Counted from the stretch's first letter, positions 42,944-52,139 are shown. The stretch: DNA of 64,000 bases from Bradyrhizobium nitroreducens (GCF_002776695.1 NZ_LFJC01000003.1:1573-65572); one strand, 5' to 3'. Numbers and translations: made by a program. The notes: generated from the letters alone by a model not told the origin.

Positions 42944-44506
42944 GTGAAACCAGAGATCTCCGAAGAGCAGCGCAAGAACGGCATCCTCATCGGGGCCGCG
43001 ATCGCTTTCCTCCTGCTCGCCTTGCCGGTCGCGGTCTGGCTGGACCTGACCGATCTCAGCAAGACGGCGTTGCGCCGGCAGGCGATCGATCTCAATTCGG
43101 TGATCTCGAGCGTGCGCAGCTACTACGCCTCCAACGTGGTCGGGCGCGTGCTCGCCAACCCTGACGGGACCACGAAGGTCGTGCACAATTACGAATCGGT
43201 TCCCGGCGCGATCCCGATTCCGGCGACGCTGTCGCTGGAGCTCGGTCGGGTGATCGGCGCCCAGCAGGAGAACATCACCTACCGCTTCGTCTCGGACTTC
43301 CCGTTCCAGAATCGTGCCCCGCACCAGCTCGACAAGTTCGAGAAGGACGCGCTCGATGCGCTGCGCAGGGATCCCGAGCAGAAGATCGTGGAGACCGAGA
43401 CGTCGCTGTTCAACGACAAGGTCCGGCTGGTGGCCCCCGTCACGATGGGCCCGGCCTGCGTGAGCTGCCACAACAGCCACCCCGAGAGCCCGAAGAAGGA
43501 CTGGAAAGTGGGGGATGTCCGCGGCATCCAGGAGGTGATCATCGCGCAACCGATCGCCGCCAACATCTTCTCGTTCAAGTTCCTGCTGGCCTATTTCCTG
43601 GTCGCTGCCGGCAGCGGGCTGGCATTTCTGTCGTTGCAGCGCCGGCAGGCCGGCCGCATCAAGTCCATGAACCGGGAGCTCGAATCCGCCAACGACTTCC
43701 TCGCGTCGCTGTCGATGAAGATCTCGCGCTACATCCCGCCGCAGGTCTACAAGAGCATTTTCAGCGGCCAGAAGGACGTCACCATCCACACCGAGCGCAA
43801 GAAGCTCACCATCTTCTTCTCCGACATCCAGAACTTCACGGCGACCGCCGAACGGCTGCAGCCGGAGCAGCTGACCCAGCTCCTCAACGAATATTTCACG
43901 GAGATGTCGGCGATCGCCCACGATTATGGCGGCACCATCGACAAGTTCATCGGCGACGCCATGCTGATCTTCTTCGGCGATCCCGAGACCAGGGGCGATC
44001 GCGCCGATGCGCAGGCCTGCCTGCAGATGGCCTGGCGCATGCAGCAGCGCCTCGCCGAGCTCAACGCGAAATGGCGCGCCGCCGGCATCGAGCAGCCGTT
44101 CCGCTCGCGCATGGGCATCAATTCCGGCTATTGCAATGTCGGCAATTTCGGCAGCAGCGACCGCATGGACTACACCATCATCGGTGCCGAAGCGAACCTC
44201 GCCGCGCGCCTGCAGTCGATCGCCGAGCCCGGCGGCATCGTGCTGAGCTACGAGACTTTTGCCCTGGTCAGCGACATCGTCCGCGCCCACGCGCTGCCGG
44301 CGATCACGATGAAAGGCATCAGCCGCGAGGTGATTCCGTATTCGGTGGATGCTTTGAACGATGCGGCGGCGGAGCGAAGCGGCGTCATCACCGAGCGCGC
44401 GCCGGGACTGGAGCTTTATCTCGATCCGGCGGTGGTGAAATCCGGCGACGCCGCCCACGTACGCGCACTGCTGGAGAGCGCGCTGGCTTCGCTGAAGCCG
44501 GCGTGA
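42944..44506 (+). CDS. Membrane class III nucleotide cyclase with DUF3365 haem-type sensor
   Basis: This encodes 520 aa from a GTG at 42944 (ACGGAG upstream); an ATG 22 codons earlier opens a less likely extension. TM1 is about residues 13-32. A periplasmic domain (33-209) of DUF3365/Tll0287-like type contains CVSCHNSH, with CxxCH at 172-176, a covalent haem c site. TM2 is about 210-230. The cyclase domain runs from about 285: KLTIFFSDIQNFT with metal-binding Asp294, IGDAM with Asp338, and DYTIIGAEANLAARLQ. It likely makes cAMP or cGMP in response to a redox or gas ligand. Confidence 0.9.
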   Translation: MKPEISEEQRKNGILIGAAIAFLLLALPVAVWLDLTDLSKTALRRQAIDLNSVISSVRSYYASNVVGRVLANPDGTTKVVHNYESVPGAIPIPATLSLELGRVIGAQQENITYRFVSDFPFQNRAPHQLDKFEKDALDALRRDPEQKIVETETSLFNDKVRLVAPVTMGPACVSCHNSHPESPKKDWKVGDVRGIQEVIIAQPIAANIFSFKFLLAYFLVAAGSGLAFLSLQRRQAGRIKSMNRELESANDFLASLSMKISRYIPPQVYKSIFSGQKDVTIHTERKKLTIFFSDIQNFTATAERLQPEQLTQLLNEYFTEMSAIAHDYGGTIDKFIGDAMLIFFGDPETRGDRADAQACLQMAWRMQQRLAELNAKWRAAGIEQPFRSRMGINSGYCNVGNFGSSDRMDYTIIGAEANLAARLQSIAEPGGIVLSYETFALVSDIVRAHALPAITMKGISREVIPYSVDALNDAAAERSGVITERAPGLELYLDPAVVKSGDAAHVRALLESALASLKPA

Positions 44507-44555
44507 GGGGGCGCGAACGTGCGTAGCGCTTTCTGATCGAGAGAGTCCCCGTGTG

Positions 44556-44715
44556 GCACCCCTCTCCCTAACCCTCCCCCACAAGGGGGGAGGGAACGTA
44601 CTTTTCGGGTGGCACGCGCTCGCTCCTATCAGTCGCGACAGTGAGGCACAGCGCCGCCGCGCACTCCGCTGCGCTCCCTCCCCCCTTGTGGGGGAGGGCG
44701 GGGGAGAGGGGTGGC
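44556..44715. repeat. Long inverted repeat between convergent genes
   Basis: CCACCCCTCTCCCTAACCCT at the left pairs with AGGGCGGGGGAGAGGGGTGG at the right end, and inner CCCCCACAAGGGGGGAGGGA with CTCCCCCCTTGTGGGGGAGG. It separates the cyclase and an ABC binding-protein gene, again between converging stop codons. Confidence 0.78.
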
Positions 44716-44773
44716 CCAGCAAACGGTGCGTGCTCGAACGCCGCGCTGTCTCAAGGCCGCGTTTAGGTAAACC

Positions 44774-46006
44774 TCACCGCGCCATCCCTTCCGTGAACGC
44801 CGTTTCGATCACGTCGCCAAAGGGCTGCCAGGAGCGGCCGTCGAACTGCACCAGCCGCATCTGCCTGATCGGCAGATAGTTGCCGGGCGAGGTGCTCATC
44901 CTGATGTCGGGCAACGCGACGGAAGGATGAAAGCCCTTCAGCGAAGCCGCCTGTCGCATGATGTTCTCGCGCGAGACATCGTCGCCACATTGCTTCAGCA
45001 CTTGCGTCAGCGCCTCGGCCGCGGCGTAGCCGTAGACCGCTGCGCTGTTGTTGGTGCTTTCGACCTGATGGTACTTGTCCATGAAGGTGAACCAGTCCTT
45101 CATGGCGGAATCGTCCTTCCATGCCGGATCGCTCGGATCCTTCAGAAAGGCCGCCGAGATCACGCCGGCCGAGTTCTCCAGGCCCGCGGGCGCCATCGCA
45201 TTGGCAATCGAGGCAGAGGCATCGTTGACGATGAACACCGGATGCCAATTCAGTGACGCTGCCAGCTTGATCACCTGGGACGCCGTCGACGGCACCCCGA
45301 GAAAGACGAAGATGTCGGCACCGGTGCGCTTGAGGATCGAGACGTGTCCGTCGAGATGCGCGTCGTTGATGTCGAAGGCGATGTCGACGAGGACATGACG
45401 GTTCAGATCGCCCAGCCCTTCCTGGACGCCCTTGTAGAGCACGCGCCCGAACTGGTCGTTCTGCCAGAGCACGACGATCTTCTTCCTGGGATAGTAGGCC
45501 TGGATGTAGTTGGCGTAGATGCGCCCCTCCGATCGGAACGACGGCTGCCATCCCATCGTCCAGGGAAACTTCTCGGCTCGGCTCAGTTCCTCGTCGCCGG
45601 AGGCGACGAACAGTTGCGGGATCTTCTTCTCGTTCAGGTACCAGCGCGTGGCGAGATTGCCGGGCGTGCCGAACGCCCCGAACATCAGGTGCACGTCGTC
45701 CTTCTCGACCAGATTGCGCGTCAGCTCCAGCGCCGTCGCCGGATCGGAATTGTCGTCGCGCGTGATGAAGCGGATCTTGCGACCGTTGATGCCGCCGCGC
45801 GCGTTGATCATGTCGAAATAGGCCGCTTCCGCCTGACCGATCGCGCCGAATTCCGAGAGCGGTCCCGAATAGGGCATGACATTGCCGATGCGGATTTCCT
45901 TGTCGCTTGTCGGCTGATCGGCGTGTTGCTGTGACATCGCCCCAAGCGAGGCGAGAGCGGCGATCAAAGCGAATAGCAGTCTGCCGGTGACGCGCATGCT
46001 CGACAT
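44774..46006 (-). CDS. Branched-chain-type ABC transporter substrate-binding protein
   Basis: This encodes 410 aa from the ATG at 46006 (MSSMRVTGRLLFALIAALASLGAMSQQ); an internal ATG three codons on is equally possible. The mature core EIRIGNVMPYSGPLSEFGAIGQAEAAYFDMINARGGINGRKIRFITRDDNSDPATALELTRNLVEKDDV is Peripla_BP_6. WQNDQFGRVLYKGVQEGL and AGVISAAFLKDPSDPAW are typical of members that bind aromatic or other carboxylate ligands. No membrane partners are in the window. Confidence 0.9.
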   Translation of the reverse strand: MSSMRVTGRLLFALIAALASLGAMSQQHADQPTSDKEIRIGNVMPYSGPLSEFGAIGQAEAAYFDMINARGGINGRKIRFITRDDNSDPATALELTRNLVEKDDVHLMFGAFGTPGNLATRWYLNEKKIPQLFVASGDEELSRAEKFPWTMGWQPSFRSEGRIYANYIQAYYPRKKIVVLWQNDQFGRVLYKGVQEGLGDLNRHVLVDIAFDINDAHLDGHVSILKRTGADIFVFLGVPSTASQVIKLAASLNWHPVFIVNDASASIANAMAPAGLENSAGVISAAFLKDPSDPAWKDDSAMKDWFTFMDKYHQVESTNNSAAVYGYAAAEALTQVLKQCGDDVSRENIMRQAASLKGFHPSVALPDIRMSTSPGNYLPIRQMRLVQFDGRSWQPFGDVIETAFTEGMAR

Positions 46007-46207
46007 CTTGTCGTTGGCCCCCAACGAGGTCGGCTCGGTCCGCACCAAGGCGAGCTAATCTAGGTCAAGCGTTTGGCAATCGTGTGGCCTGACGGGGCGT
46101 CTTCGAAGCGGGGCTCCCGGGCGCCGACGAAGCGGCAGGTGTGCTGACGCGCCGCGGGGTGGCCCAGCAAATGGTGTGAGAGGTCGATGATCGGAGCAGC
46201 GCGTCCG

Positions 46208-47137
46208 CTACGGCAGCCCCCGTGCCTCCAGCTGATGCACCAGCAGCAGGGTCGGTTCGGCGAGGCTGTCGCCGGAACCGTCGAGACCGAAGGCGCTGGC
46301 GATGCCGTCGCGGCTGCGCAGCAGCGCGCTGCGCGGGCAATGACCGGCGCCGCAGAGCGTCTTCTTCAAGGTTTCGCCTTGTGCGACGGTGCTGGCGGAA
46401 TCGTCCGCGGCCCAGGCCAGCACGATCGGCACATCGACGTTGAGGATGCCCGGGAAAACCGAGCGCGTGTTGTACTGGCCGGCGTCGCTGCCGAGATAGG
46501 CCTTCTCGCTGTCATTCGCATCCTTGCCGGCGCGGTAGATGCCGGACACCAGCACGACGGCGGCGACATCGGCGCGGTCGGTCTGAAGCTCGGGATGCGC
46601 CAGCAGGGTCGCGACATGGAAGGCGCCGGCGCCGTAGCCGACCGCAACGATCTCGCGGGCATCGCCGTTGAACAGGTCGATATTGCCGTGCACCCAGGAC
46701 AGCGCCGCCGCCACGTCGGTCGCCCCCATCGGCCAGGTCGCTGCGGGGGCCAGGCGATAGCTGACGCGTACCCCGATCATGTCGTTGCGCGCGGCAAAGC
46801 ACATCGCCTGGTCCTGGATCTGGCGCGACAGCTCAGGCGCGCCGCGGTCGCCAGTGAAGGTGTCGCCGGTCACGAACAGCAGCACCGGCCGCGGCGTATC
46901 CGCCTTGGTCGCACTGGTGGCGACATCGAGCACATTGGCCTCGCTCTCGCCGTAGCGCAGGCCGCGCGAGAAGGTGACATGCTCGCACAGCCGAGCGGTG
47001 CCGCCGGCCGTGGTGTCGGAATCAGTGAGGCCTGCGCGGATGAGATCGGAGGGCGGCGACAGCCGGGTGGGCAAGGGACCGTGGGCGGAGGCCGTGGTCA
47101 TGGTCAGAAGCAGGAAGAATGTCAGGTAATTTTTCAT
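46208..47137 (-). CDS. Exported alpha/beta hydrolase-fold protein lacking the nucleophile
   Basis: This encodes 309 aa with signal peptide MKNYLTFFLLLTMTTASAHG. The fold resembles carboxylesterases of the lipase/BD-FAE type: PVLLFVTGDTFTGD, RVSYRLAPAATWPMGATDVAAALSWVHGNI and WAADDSAS. The nucleophile elbow reads GYGAG (167-171), with Gly where the serine should be, and the oxyanion HGG is replaced by TGDTF. A role other than ester hydrolysis is likely. The reading frame is intact and the nucleotides of the elbow are unambiguous (GGC TAC GGC GCC GGC). Confidence 0.8.
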   Translation of the reverse strand: MKNYLTFFLLLTMTTASAHGPLPTRLSPPSDLIRAGLTDSDTTAGGTARLCEHVTFSRGLRYGESEANVLDVATSATKADTPRPVLLFVTGDTFTGDRGAPELSRQIQDQAMCFAARNDMIGVRVSYRLAPAATWPMGATDVAAALSWVHGNIDLFNGDAREIVAVGYGAGAFHVATLLAHPELQTDRADVAAVVLVSGIYRAGKDANDSEKAYLGSDAGQYNTRSVFPGILNVDVPIVLAWAADDSASTVAQGETLKKTLCGAGHCPRSALLRSRDGIASAFGLDGSGDSLAEPTLLLVHQLEARGLP

Positions 47138-47367
47138 GATGATGCCGGCCTTGGGAGGCCAATACTGGCTCGCTGATCTGGCCTGTCTTCTCAATTCGCC
47201 TCATTAGTCAGCCGGCCTTGAGGCTAATTCGCGGCACCTTTGGCAGACCCGCGGCCGGCGCGGAACGGGCAGCCGGTGCGACATCCAGCCGCGTTTGGAG
47301 CGCACATGCGGGGTTGCGCTCTACTGTGCATGGGGTTGTTTTCGCAATTTTTGTTTTGGACGGCCTG

Positions 47368-47937
47368 TCAGGCCCGCTTCATGGTCCGGAACGTGACCGA
47401 GTAGCGGCGCGCCTCCACCGGCGGGATGCTGTGCTCCCATTGCGAGCGCGCCTCGCCGTCCATCAGGTACAGCGAGCGCGGCTGCGCCTCGATCGTGTGG
47501 CGCTGCCATTTGTCGCCGCTGCGGCGGCGGAAACGGAACTTGCAAGGAGCGCCGAGCGACAGGCCGAGCACCTTGTCGAAATGCGGCTTGTCGCGGTGCC
47601 AGCCGATGCCGACGCCGACCTCATATTCGGTGCAGAGCACCTGCCGGACGCTGCCCTCCGGCAGCCCCGCCCATGCCTCGACCCGATGCGCGATCGGCGA
47701 GAGCCAGTCCGGGATCGGGTCGGCCTCGGTCAGCCGCTGCAGCGCATAGTCGTAGCGGTAGCCGAAGGAGGCGACCCGACGGTTGCCCTCGAAGGCCCCG
47801 AACTGGAAACGCTGCAGCGGCAATGCTGCGATGCGGCCGATCAGCGCCTGCTCGGTGGCGGGCTCGATAAAATGATCCGTATGGCGAAGGCCGGCCGGAC
47901 CGGCTTCCTGTTCGGTGAACAGACCAAGCTGCGTCAT
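47368..47937 (-). CDS. alkB: AlkB-family DNA/RNA dealkylase
   Basis: This encodes 189 aa from the ATG at 47937 (MTQLGLFTEQEAGPAGL). The Fe(II)/2OG motif is GWHRD with His114 and Asp116, the distal His169 is in WEHSIPP, and the 2OG-binding Arg lies in ARRYSVTFR (177/178 and 184). The sequences FASFGYRYDY-like (VASFGYRYDYAL) and CTEYEVGVGIGWHRDKPHFD are typical. AlkB repairs N1-methyladenine and N3-methylcytosine by oxidative demethylation. No Ada gene is adjacent. Confidence 0.9.
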   Translation of the reverse strand: MTQLGLFTEQEAGPAGLRHTDHFIEPATEQALIGRIAALPLQRFQFGAFEGNRRVASFGYRYDYALQRLTEADPIPDWLSPIAHRVEAWAGLPEGSVRQVLCTEYEVGVGIGWHRDKPHFDKVLGLSLGAPCKFRFRRRSGDKWQRHTIEAQPRSLYLMDGEARSQWEHSIPPVEARRYSVTFRTMKRA

Positions 47938-48016
47938 TCCTCGCATTTCCGTGATGGAACCTATTGGCGGCTGATGCGACTTACATATGACGCGGGGAGT
48001 AACGTGCGAGGCTGTC

Positions 48017-48157
48017 ATGGCACAGAAGCATACCGCCGATCCGGCAGAGATCATGCGGGCGACCGGTCATCCTGAGCTGGAATACGCCGCCGGCTGGACC
48101 ATCGCCGGCCTGGTCACCATCGGCACCATCGTCGCCGCCTGGGTATTTGCCATCTAG
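48017..48157 (+). CDS. 46-aa single-pass membrane protein
   Basis: The frame MAQKHTADPAEIMRATGHPE continues LEYAAGWTIAGLVTIGTIVAAWVFAI, a hydrophilic head followed by one transmembrane helix. GAGG lies five bases before the ATG. The stop codon overlaps the stop of the histidine kinase gene by four bases. It is divergent from alkB. No family name can be assigned. Confidence 0.6.
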   Translation: MAQKHTADPAEIMRATGHPELEYAAGWTIAGLVTIGTIVAAWVFAI

Positions 48158-49740
48158 GCTGCGGGAAACTGCAGCTCGAAGGCCGCACCCTCGTCGGTCG
48201 GCTTGAGCTTGATCGAGCCGCCATGGCTCGCCATCACCGCGCGTGCGATCGCAAGTCCCATTCCGGTGCCGCCCTGGTCGCGGCGGGTGGTGAAGAACGC
48301 ATCGAAGATCCTGTCGCGGTTCGGCGCCGAGATCGGTTCGCCGTCATTGCTCACCGTGAGGCGCAAGGTCGTGCGCTCGAAGGTCGCCTCGAGCCTGATT
48401 GTCGCAGCCTTGTGCCGGACCGCGTTGTCGGCGAGATGCGACAGCACGATCAGCGCTTTCTCGCCGGACATGCCGATGGGGCGGTCGAGGCTGCCGCTGG
48501 CCGAGATGTCGCTTGCGGGAAACCGGCTCCTGAGCTCGGCGATCACGGGTGCCAGCTCGGTGCGCTCGTTCTGGGGCAGGCTCTCGGCGCGGGCAAGCTC
48601 GCGCAGCCGCTGCGCCATCGCCTCCAGCCGCTTTGTGTCGGACAGGATGTTGGCGATGAACGTCTTCTGCTCGGCCGGCGTCAGGCCCTCGGCCTTGCCC
48701 TGATAGGAATCCTGCAGCAGCTCGGCGGCACCTTTGATCGAGGTCAGCGGCGATTTCAGCTCATGGGTGAGGTGGGCCGAGAACGTTGCGATGTAGTCCG
48801 AGCGCCGCGCCAGCTGCTCGGCCATGCCGAGAAAGCTGTGCGAGAGTTGGGCGAACTCGCGGGTGCCGTAATGCCGGAGCGGTTGGAACGCCTCGCGGTC
48901 GCCGCGGCCGATTCTCGCTGCACGGTCGATCAGCTCGCGCATCGGCAGGGTGATGGTGCGCGAGAACACGAGGCCGATCGCGACCGTGCCGAGAATGACG
49001 GCGAGCCCGGCCAGCACGAACTTGGCCCGCTCCTGGTAGAGATGATCGAAAATGTTGCTCGGCGTCCGCGTGGTGTAGATCACCCCCGCGACGCGGTTGT
49101 TGACGATGACGGGCATCGCCGAGAACACGTGCACGCCGAGGCCGCGGCTGAAGGAATAAATCGGCGGCGGTGGCTTGTCCGGCACGCGGTTGCGCAAGGT
49201 GGCGCGATATTGCCCGTGCAGCGCGTCCGCGACCTCCTCGATATGGGCGAGCGACTGCCCAACCTCCTGCCGCCCGGCAATGACGACGCCCTGCGGATCG
49301 AGGATGCGGAAGCCCGCCAGCGTCACCTTCTGGGTCTCGCGGATGATCGGCGTCAGCCTTGCGCCGATCTCGACATAAGCGGGCTGTGCTGCTTGCGGCG
49401 CGGCCTGCGCGTCCGGCCGCCGCCTGAGCAGGTCGTTGGCGGTGAGGTCGAGCGCGGGGCGGATCGGCGTGACGGGGTCGCCGGGGTCCGGCAGCACGTT
49501 CGGCGGCACCTCGGCCCCGAGCGTCAGCCCGCTGTCGAGCCGCGCGGTGACCTCCTGCGCATAGATTGTCGCCAGCACGCGGCTCTGCGCGATCAGCTCG
49601 GCCTGGGTCTGGCGGATCAGCTGGTTGTCGTAGAGGCGGAAGAAGAACAGGCCGACCAGCGGCAGGATCGCCACCGTCGCGAGCACCGTGAAGATCACGA
49701 GAGCGAGCGAGGGCCGCCATTTGTCGGGTGCCGCGCTCAT
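48154..49740 (-). CDS. creC: CreC-like sensor histidine kinase
   Basis: This encodes 528 aa; the ATG at 49740 overlaps the response-regulator stop (ATGA). TM1 is about residues 12-34. A periplasmic region follows with a Pro/Ala-rich insert (about 95-120) and a PAS-like fold (FRILDPQGVVIAGR). TM2 is about 242-260, then a HAMP domain, the HisKA box FSAHLTHELKSPLTSIKG with His326, an N box (LADNAVRHKAA), and GGTGMGLAIARAVMASHGG. The gene order DUF4173-creB-creC and the sequence support a CreC-type kinase. The kinase would phosphorylate the adjacent regulator. Confidence 0.85.
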   Translation of the reverse strand: MSAAPDKWRPSLALVIFTVLATVAILPLVGLFFFRLYDNQLIRQTQAELIAQSRVLATIYAQEVTARLDSGLTLGAEVPPNVLPDPGDPVTPIRPALDLTANDLLRRRPDAQAAPQAAQPAYVEIGARLTPIIRETQKVTLAGFRILDPQGVVIAGRQEVGQSLAHIEEVADALHGQYRATLRNRVPDKPPPPIYSFSRGLGVHVFSAMPVIVNNRVAGVIYTTRTPSNIFDHLYQERAKFVLAGLAVILGTVAIGLVFSRTITLPMRELIDRAARIGRGDREAFQPLRHYGTREFAQLSHSFLGMAEQLARRSDYIATFSAHLTHELKSPLTSIKGAAELLQDSYQGKAEGLTPAEQKTFIANILSDTKRLEAMAQRLRELARAESLPQNERTELAPVIAELRSRFPASDISASGSLDRPIGMSGEKALIVLSHLADNAVRHKAATIRLEATFERTTLRLTVSNDGEPISAPNRDRIFDAFFTTRRDQGGTGMGLAIARAVMASHGGSIKLKPTDEGAAFELQFPAA

Positions 49741-50441
49741 GCCTCTTTCTCGCAGCGGCCGAGCTTGAAGCCGACGCCGTGGATGGTCTCGATCACGTTC
49801 TCGCAATCTTGTGCCGCGAGCTTGGCGCGGATGTTGCGGATGTGGCTGTCGATGGTGCGGTCGGAGACCTGGATGTTGAGCTGATAGGCGGCCCGCATCA
49901 GCTGCTCGCGGTTGAACACCGAGGTCGGCCGGGTCAGGAACGCGCGCAAAATGCCGAACTCGATCGCGGTCAGCTTCAGCGGCGTGCCGGCGAAGGTCGC
50001 GACATGCTGCTCGGGATCGAGCAGCAGGCCGCCTTGCGCAAGCGCGGTAGGACCAGCCCTGACCTCGCCATTGCGCGGACTGAGCCGACGCAGGATGACG
50101 TTGACCCGCGCGACCAGCTCGCGCGGGCTGAACGGCTTCGTCACGTAGTCGTCGCCGCCGATCTCGAGGCCGAGGATGCGGTCGATCTCCTCGTCGCGCG
50201 CCGACAGGAACAGGATCGGCACGTCGGAGACTTTGCGGACCTCGCGGCAGACGTCGAGGCCGTCGAACTCGGGCATGCCGATGTCGAGCACGATCAGATC
50301 GGGCTTGTCGGCGGCAATGCGGAGAAGCGCCTCCTTGCCGTCGCGTGCCTCGATCACGTCCATGCCGGCCTTCTTCAGGGCGACGCGGATGACCTCGCGG
50401 ATGTGGCCCTCGTCGTCGACGATGAGAATGCGATGCGCCAA
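49737..50441 (-). CDS. creB: CreB-like OmpR-family response regulator
   Basis: This encodes 234 aa. The receiver has the DDE acidic pocket (residues 9-11), phospho-acceptor Asp53 (VLDIGMPEFDGLDVCREVR) and Lys in TKPFSPREL. The winged-helix DNA-binding domain includes LTAIEFGILRAFLTRPTSVFNREQLMRAAYQLNIQVSDRTIDSHIRNIRAKL. It is translationally coupled to the kinase gene and follows the DUF4173 gene with a 12-base gap. In Pseudomonas the CreBC system reacts to cell-wall stress; the regulon here is unknown. Confidence 0.88.
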   Translation of the reverse strand: MAHRILIVDDEGHIREVIRVALKKAGMDVIEARDGKEALLRIAADKPDLIVLDIGMPEFDGLDVCREVRKVSDVPILFLSARDEEIDRILGLEIGGDDYVTKPFSPRELVARVNVILRRLSPRNGEVRAGPTALAQGGLLLDPEQHVATFAGTPLKLTAIEFGILRAFLTRPTSVFNREQLMRAAYQLNIQVSDRTIDSHIRNIRAKLAAQDCENVIETIHGVGFKLGRCEKEA

Positions 50442-50453
50442 GGATATCTCCGC

Positions 50454-51962
50454 TCACCCTGGCGGCCGGCTGCCGGACTGATCTCTTGCCTGCGCGTCCA
50501 GCCTGCGCTGGAGTCGCCAGCTCCGAAAGCCCCAGCTCCGCCAGGCCAGATCCTGGCGCTGCTGTTCTACAAGGCGGTCGCGTCGCGACACAAGGCAGCT
50601 CTCGCTGGCGCCGGGCCGAAGTGCCATGGCTCGGTCGATAGCGGGCAATGCTTGCGGTCCGAGTGTCAGGAGATAGTTGATGTCGATTTTCACGCCGTTG
50701 CCCGATGCCTCCCGGCTGTGGGTGACGTTGTAGTCGGCGATGAAGGCGTCGAAGTTCACGAGCGAGCAGCCATAGAGCACGATCGTGAGCGCGATCAGAT
50801 TGACCCCGACGAGCCATTGGTTGGACTGGTTGAGGACGATGCGGGCGACGATCAGGATCAGCCCCAGCGCGACCAGCCCCATCCAGATGAAGGCTGCGAT
50901 CCGCCAGTAGGTCAGCATGTAGATGTCCACGTAGAGGTCGAGGCGAAGGATCGAGGAGGCGACGAGAAGCACATTCTGCGCGACCCAGAGATAGACCAGC
51001 GGCCGGATCACCTTCGATTTCTCGGCCGGGCCGCCCGGACGCATCGCCACCAGCACGAAGGCTGCGGCGAGCAGGGCGGTCACGATCAGCGGATAGGCGC
51101 CGCGATGCGCGTAGCCCGCATAGGTCAGATCGTCGGGCAGCGCCACATGGCCCCAGAGATAGATGCCGTCGAGAACGGACTGGGCCGCGAACAGCAGGTT
51201 GAACAGGATCAGCGAGCGCAGGATGGTCGAGGAGCCGAGAAACTCCGCCGAGACCAGCGGCGGGAGCGGCGGCGGCAAGGGTCCCTCCGCGATGGCGGTC
51301 GTGACGATCGTCTTGCGCCGCCAGCGCACATGGATAAAGGGCCAGACCAGCGCCAGCATCAAGGCCCAGAACAGCACGCGCGGGACGCTGATATATTGGA
51401 GGATGAGCTTCGGATTGAGCAGGGACACCCACTGCTCGATCACCGGATTGGCCGCGGCGAAGAGCGCGACGAAGACCGTGCTGAGTGCTGCAGGGAGCAG
51501 CCACTGTGCGATGCAGCGGGTCAGCGCCGAGGCGCTGAACGCCTGGGGCGCATCGAGGAAGAACCTGAAGGGTCCGAGCAGGACCAGGTTGCGCAGCGCG
51601 CGGACGCGCTCGGCGAAGCCGGTCGTTTCCGCATTGGTCACGAGCAGCAAGGCAATCGCCAGCGACGCGGCGAGGAGCAGGAACGAGAGCGTGTTGAGCT
51701 CCTCCATGGCCGGCACCAGACCGGCGGCGAAAATGGCCGAACCGATCATGGCGCGGCGCCAATCGAGAGCCGCGCGATTGAAGAGCGCCGACACGGCGGC
51801 GAGCGCGATCGCAAACAGCGTCAGCGACAGCCCGATTCGATGCCCGTAGAACAGCCAGTCGGCAAGTGCGGCCAGCGCCAGCGCGAGGCCGACCTTGGCA
51901 GGGATCGAGGAGTGACCGATCGGCTTGATTTCCTCGATGATCGTCGATGCCAGGCTTGTCAT
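50454..51962 (-). CDS. DUF4173-family polytopic membrane protein
   Basis: This encodes 502 aa with about 11-12 hydrophobic helices, starting after a short cytoplasmic head (MTSLASTIIEEIKPIGHSSIPAK). The central block NPVIEQWVSLLNPKLILQYISVPRVLFWALMLALVWPFIHV and the segment RLDLYVDIYMLTYWRIAAFIWMGLVALGL are typical of DUF4173 proteins. The C-terminal 60 residues are soluble and end in a basic tail (WRSWGFRSWRLQRRLDAQARDQ). It heads the creBC operon and is divergent from the GH3 gene. The family's role is unknown; a link to envelope sensing is inferred from the operon. Confidence 0.82.
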   Translation of the reverse strand: MTSLASTIIEEIKPIGHSSIPAKVGLALALAALADWLFYGHRIGLSLTLFAIALAAVSALFNRAALDWRRAMIGSAIFAAGLVPAMEELNTLSFLLLAASLAIALLLVTNAETTGFAERVRALRNLVLLGPFRFFLDAPQAFSASALTRCIAQWLLPAALSTVFVALFAAANPVIEQWVSLLNPKLILQYISVPRVLFWALMLALVWPFIHVRWRRKTIVTTAIAEGPLPPPLPPLVSAEFLGSSTILRSLILFNLLFAAQSVLDGIYLWGHVALPDDLTYAGYAHRGAYPLIVTALLAAAFVLVAMRPGGPAEKSKVIRPLVYLWVAQNVLLVASSILRLDLYVDIYMLTYWRIAAFIWMGLVALGLILIVARIVLNQSNQWLVGVNLIALTIVLYGCSLVNFDAFIADYNVTHSREASGNGVKIDINYLLTLGPQALPAIDRAMALRPGASESCLVSRRDRLVEQQRQDLAWRSWGFRSWRLQRRLDAQARDQSGSRPPG

Positions 51963-52139
51963 GTCCGAAAAGACCTTTCGTGATGGTTGGCATCGCGAAG
52001 TCTGAACGTCGCTTGTGCAGAAGGCGGGATCGTCGTCTGCAGGGCTTCAGGAGTCTTTTGCAGATTTCGTGCAGGCGCGCGTTTGGCTCTCGCGGAACGC
52101 AAATCGCTTTGATAGGTGCGAAGCATTCGTCCTCATCGC

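Noticed and set aside
48154..51993. A single minus-strand frame open for 1279 codons across creC, creB and the DUF4173 gene
   Set aside because: Only the last 528 codons are real (CreC). The upstream part is a shadow frame of the response regulator and DUF4173 genes, as each of those has its own well-formed frame and motifs.
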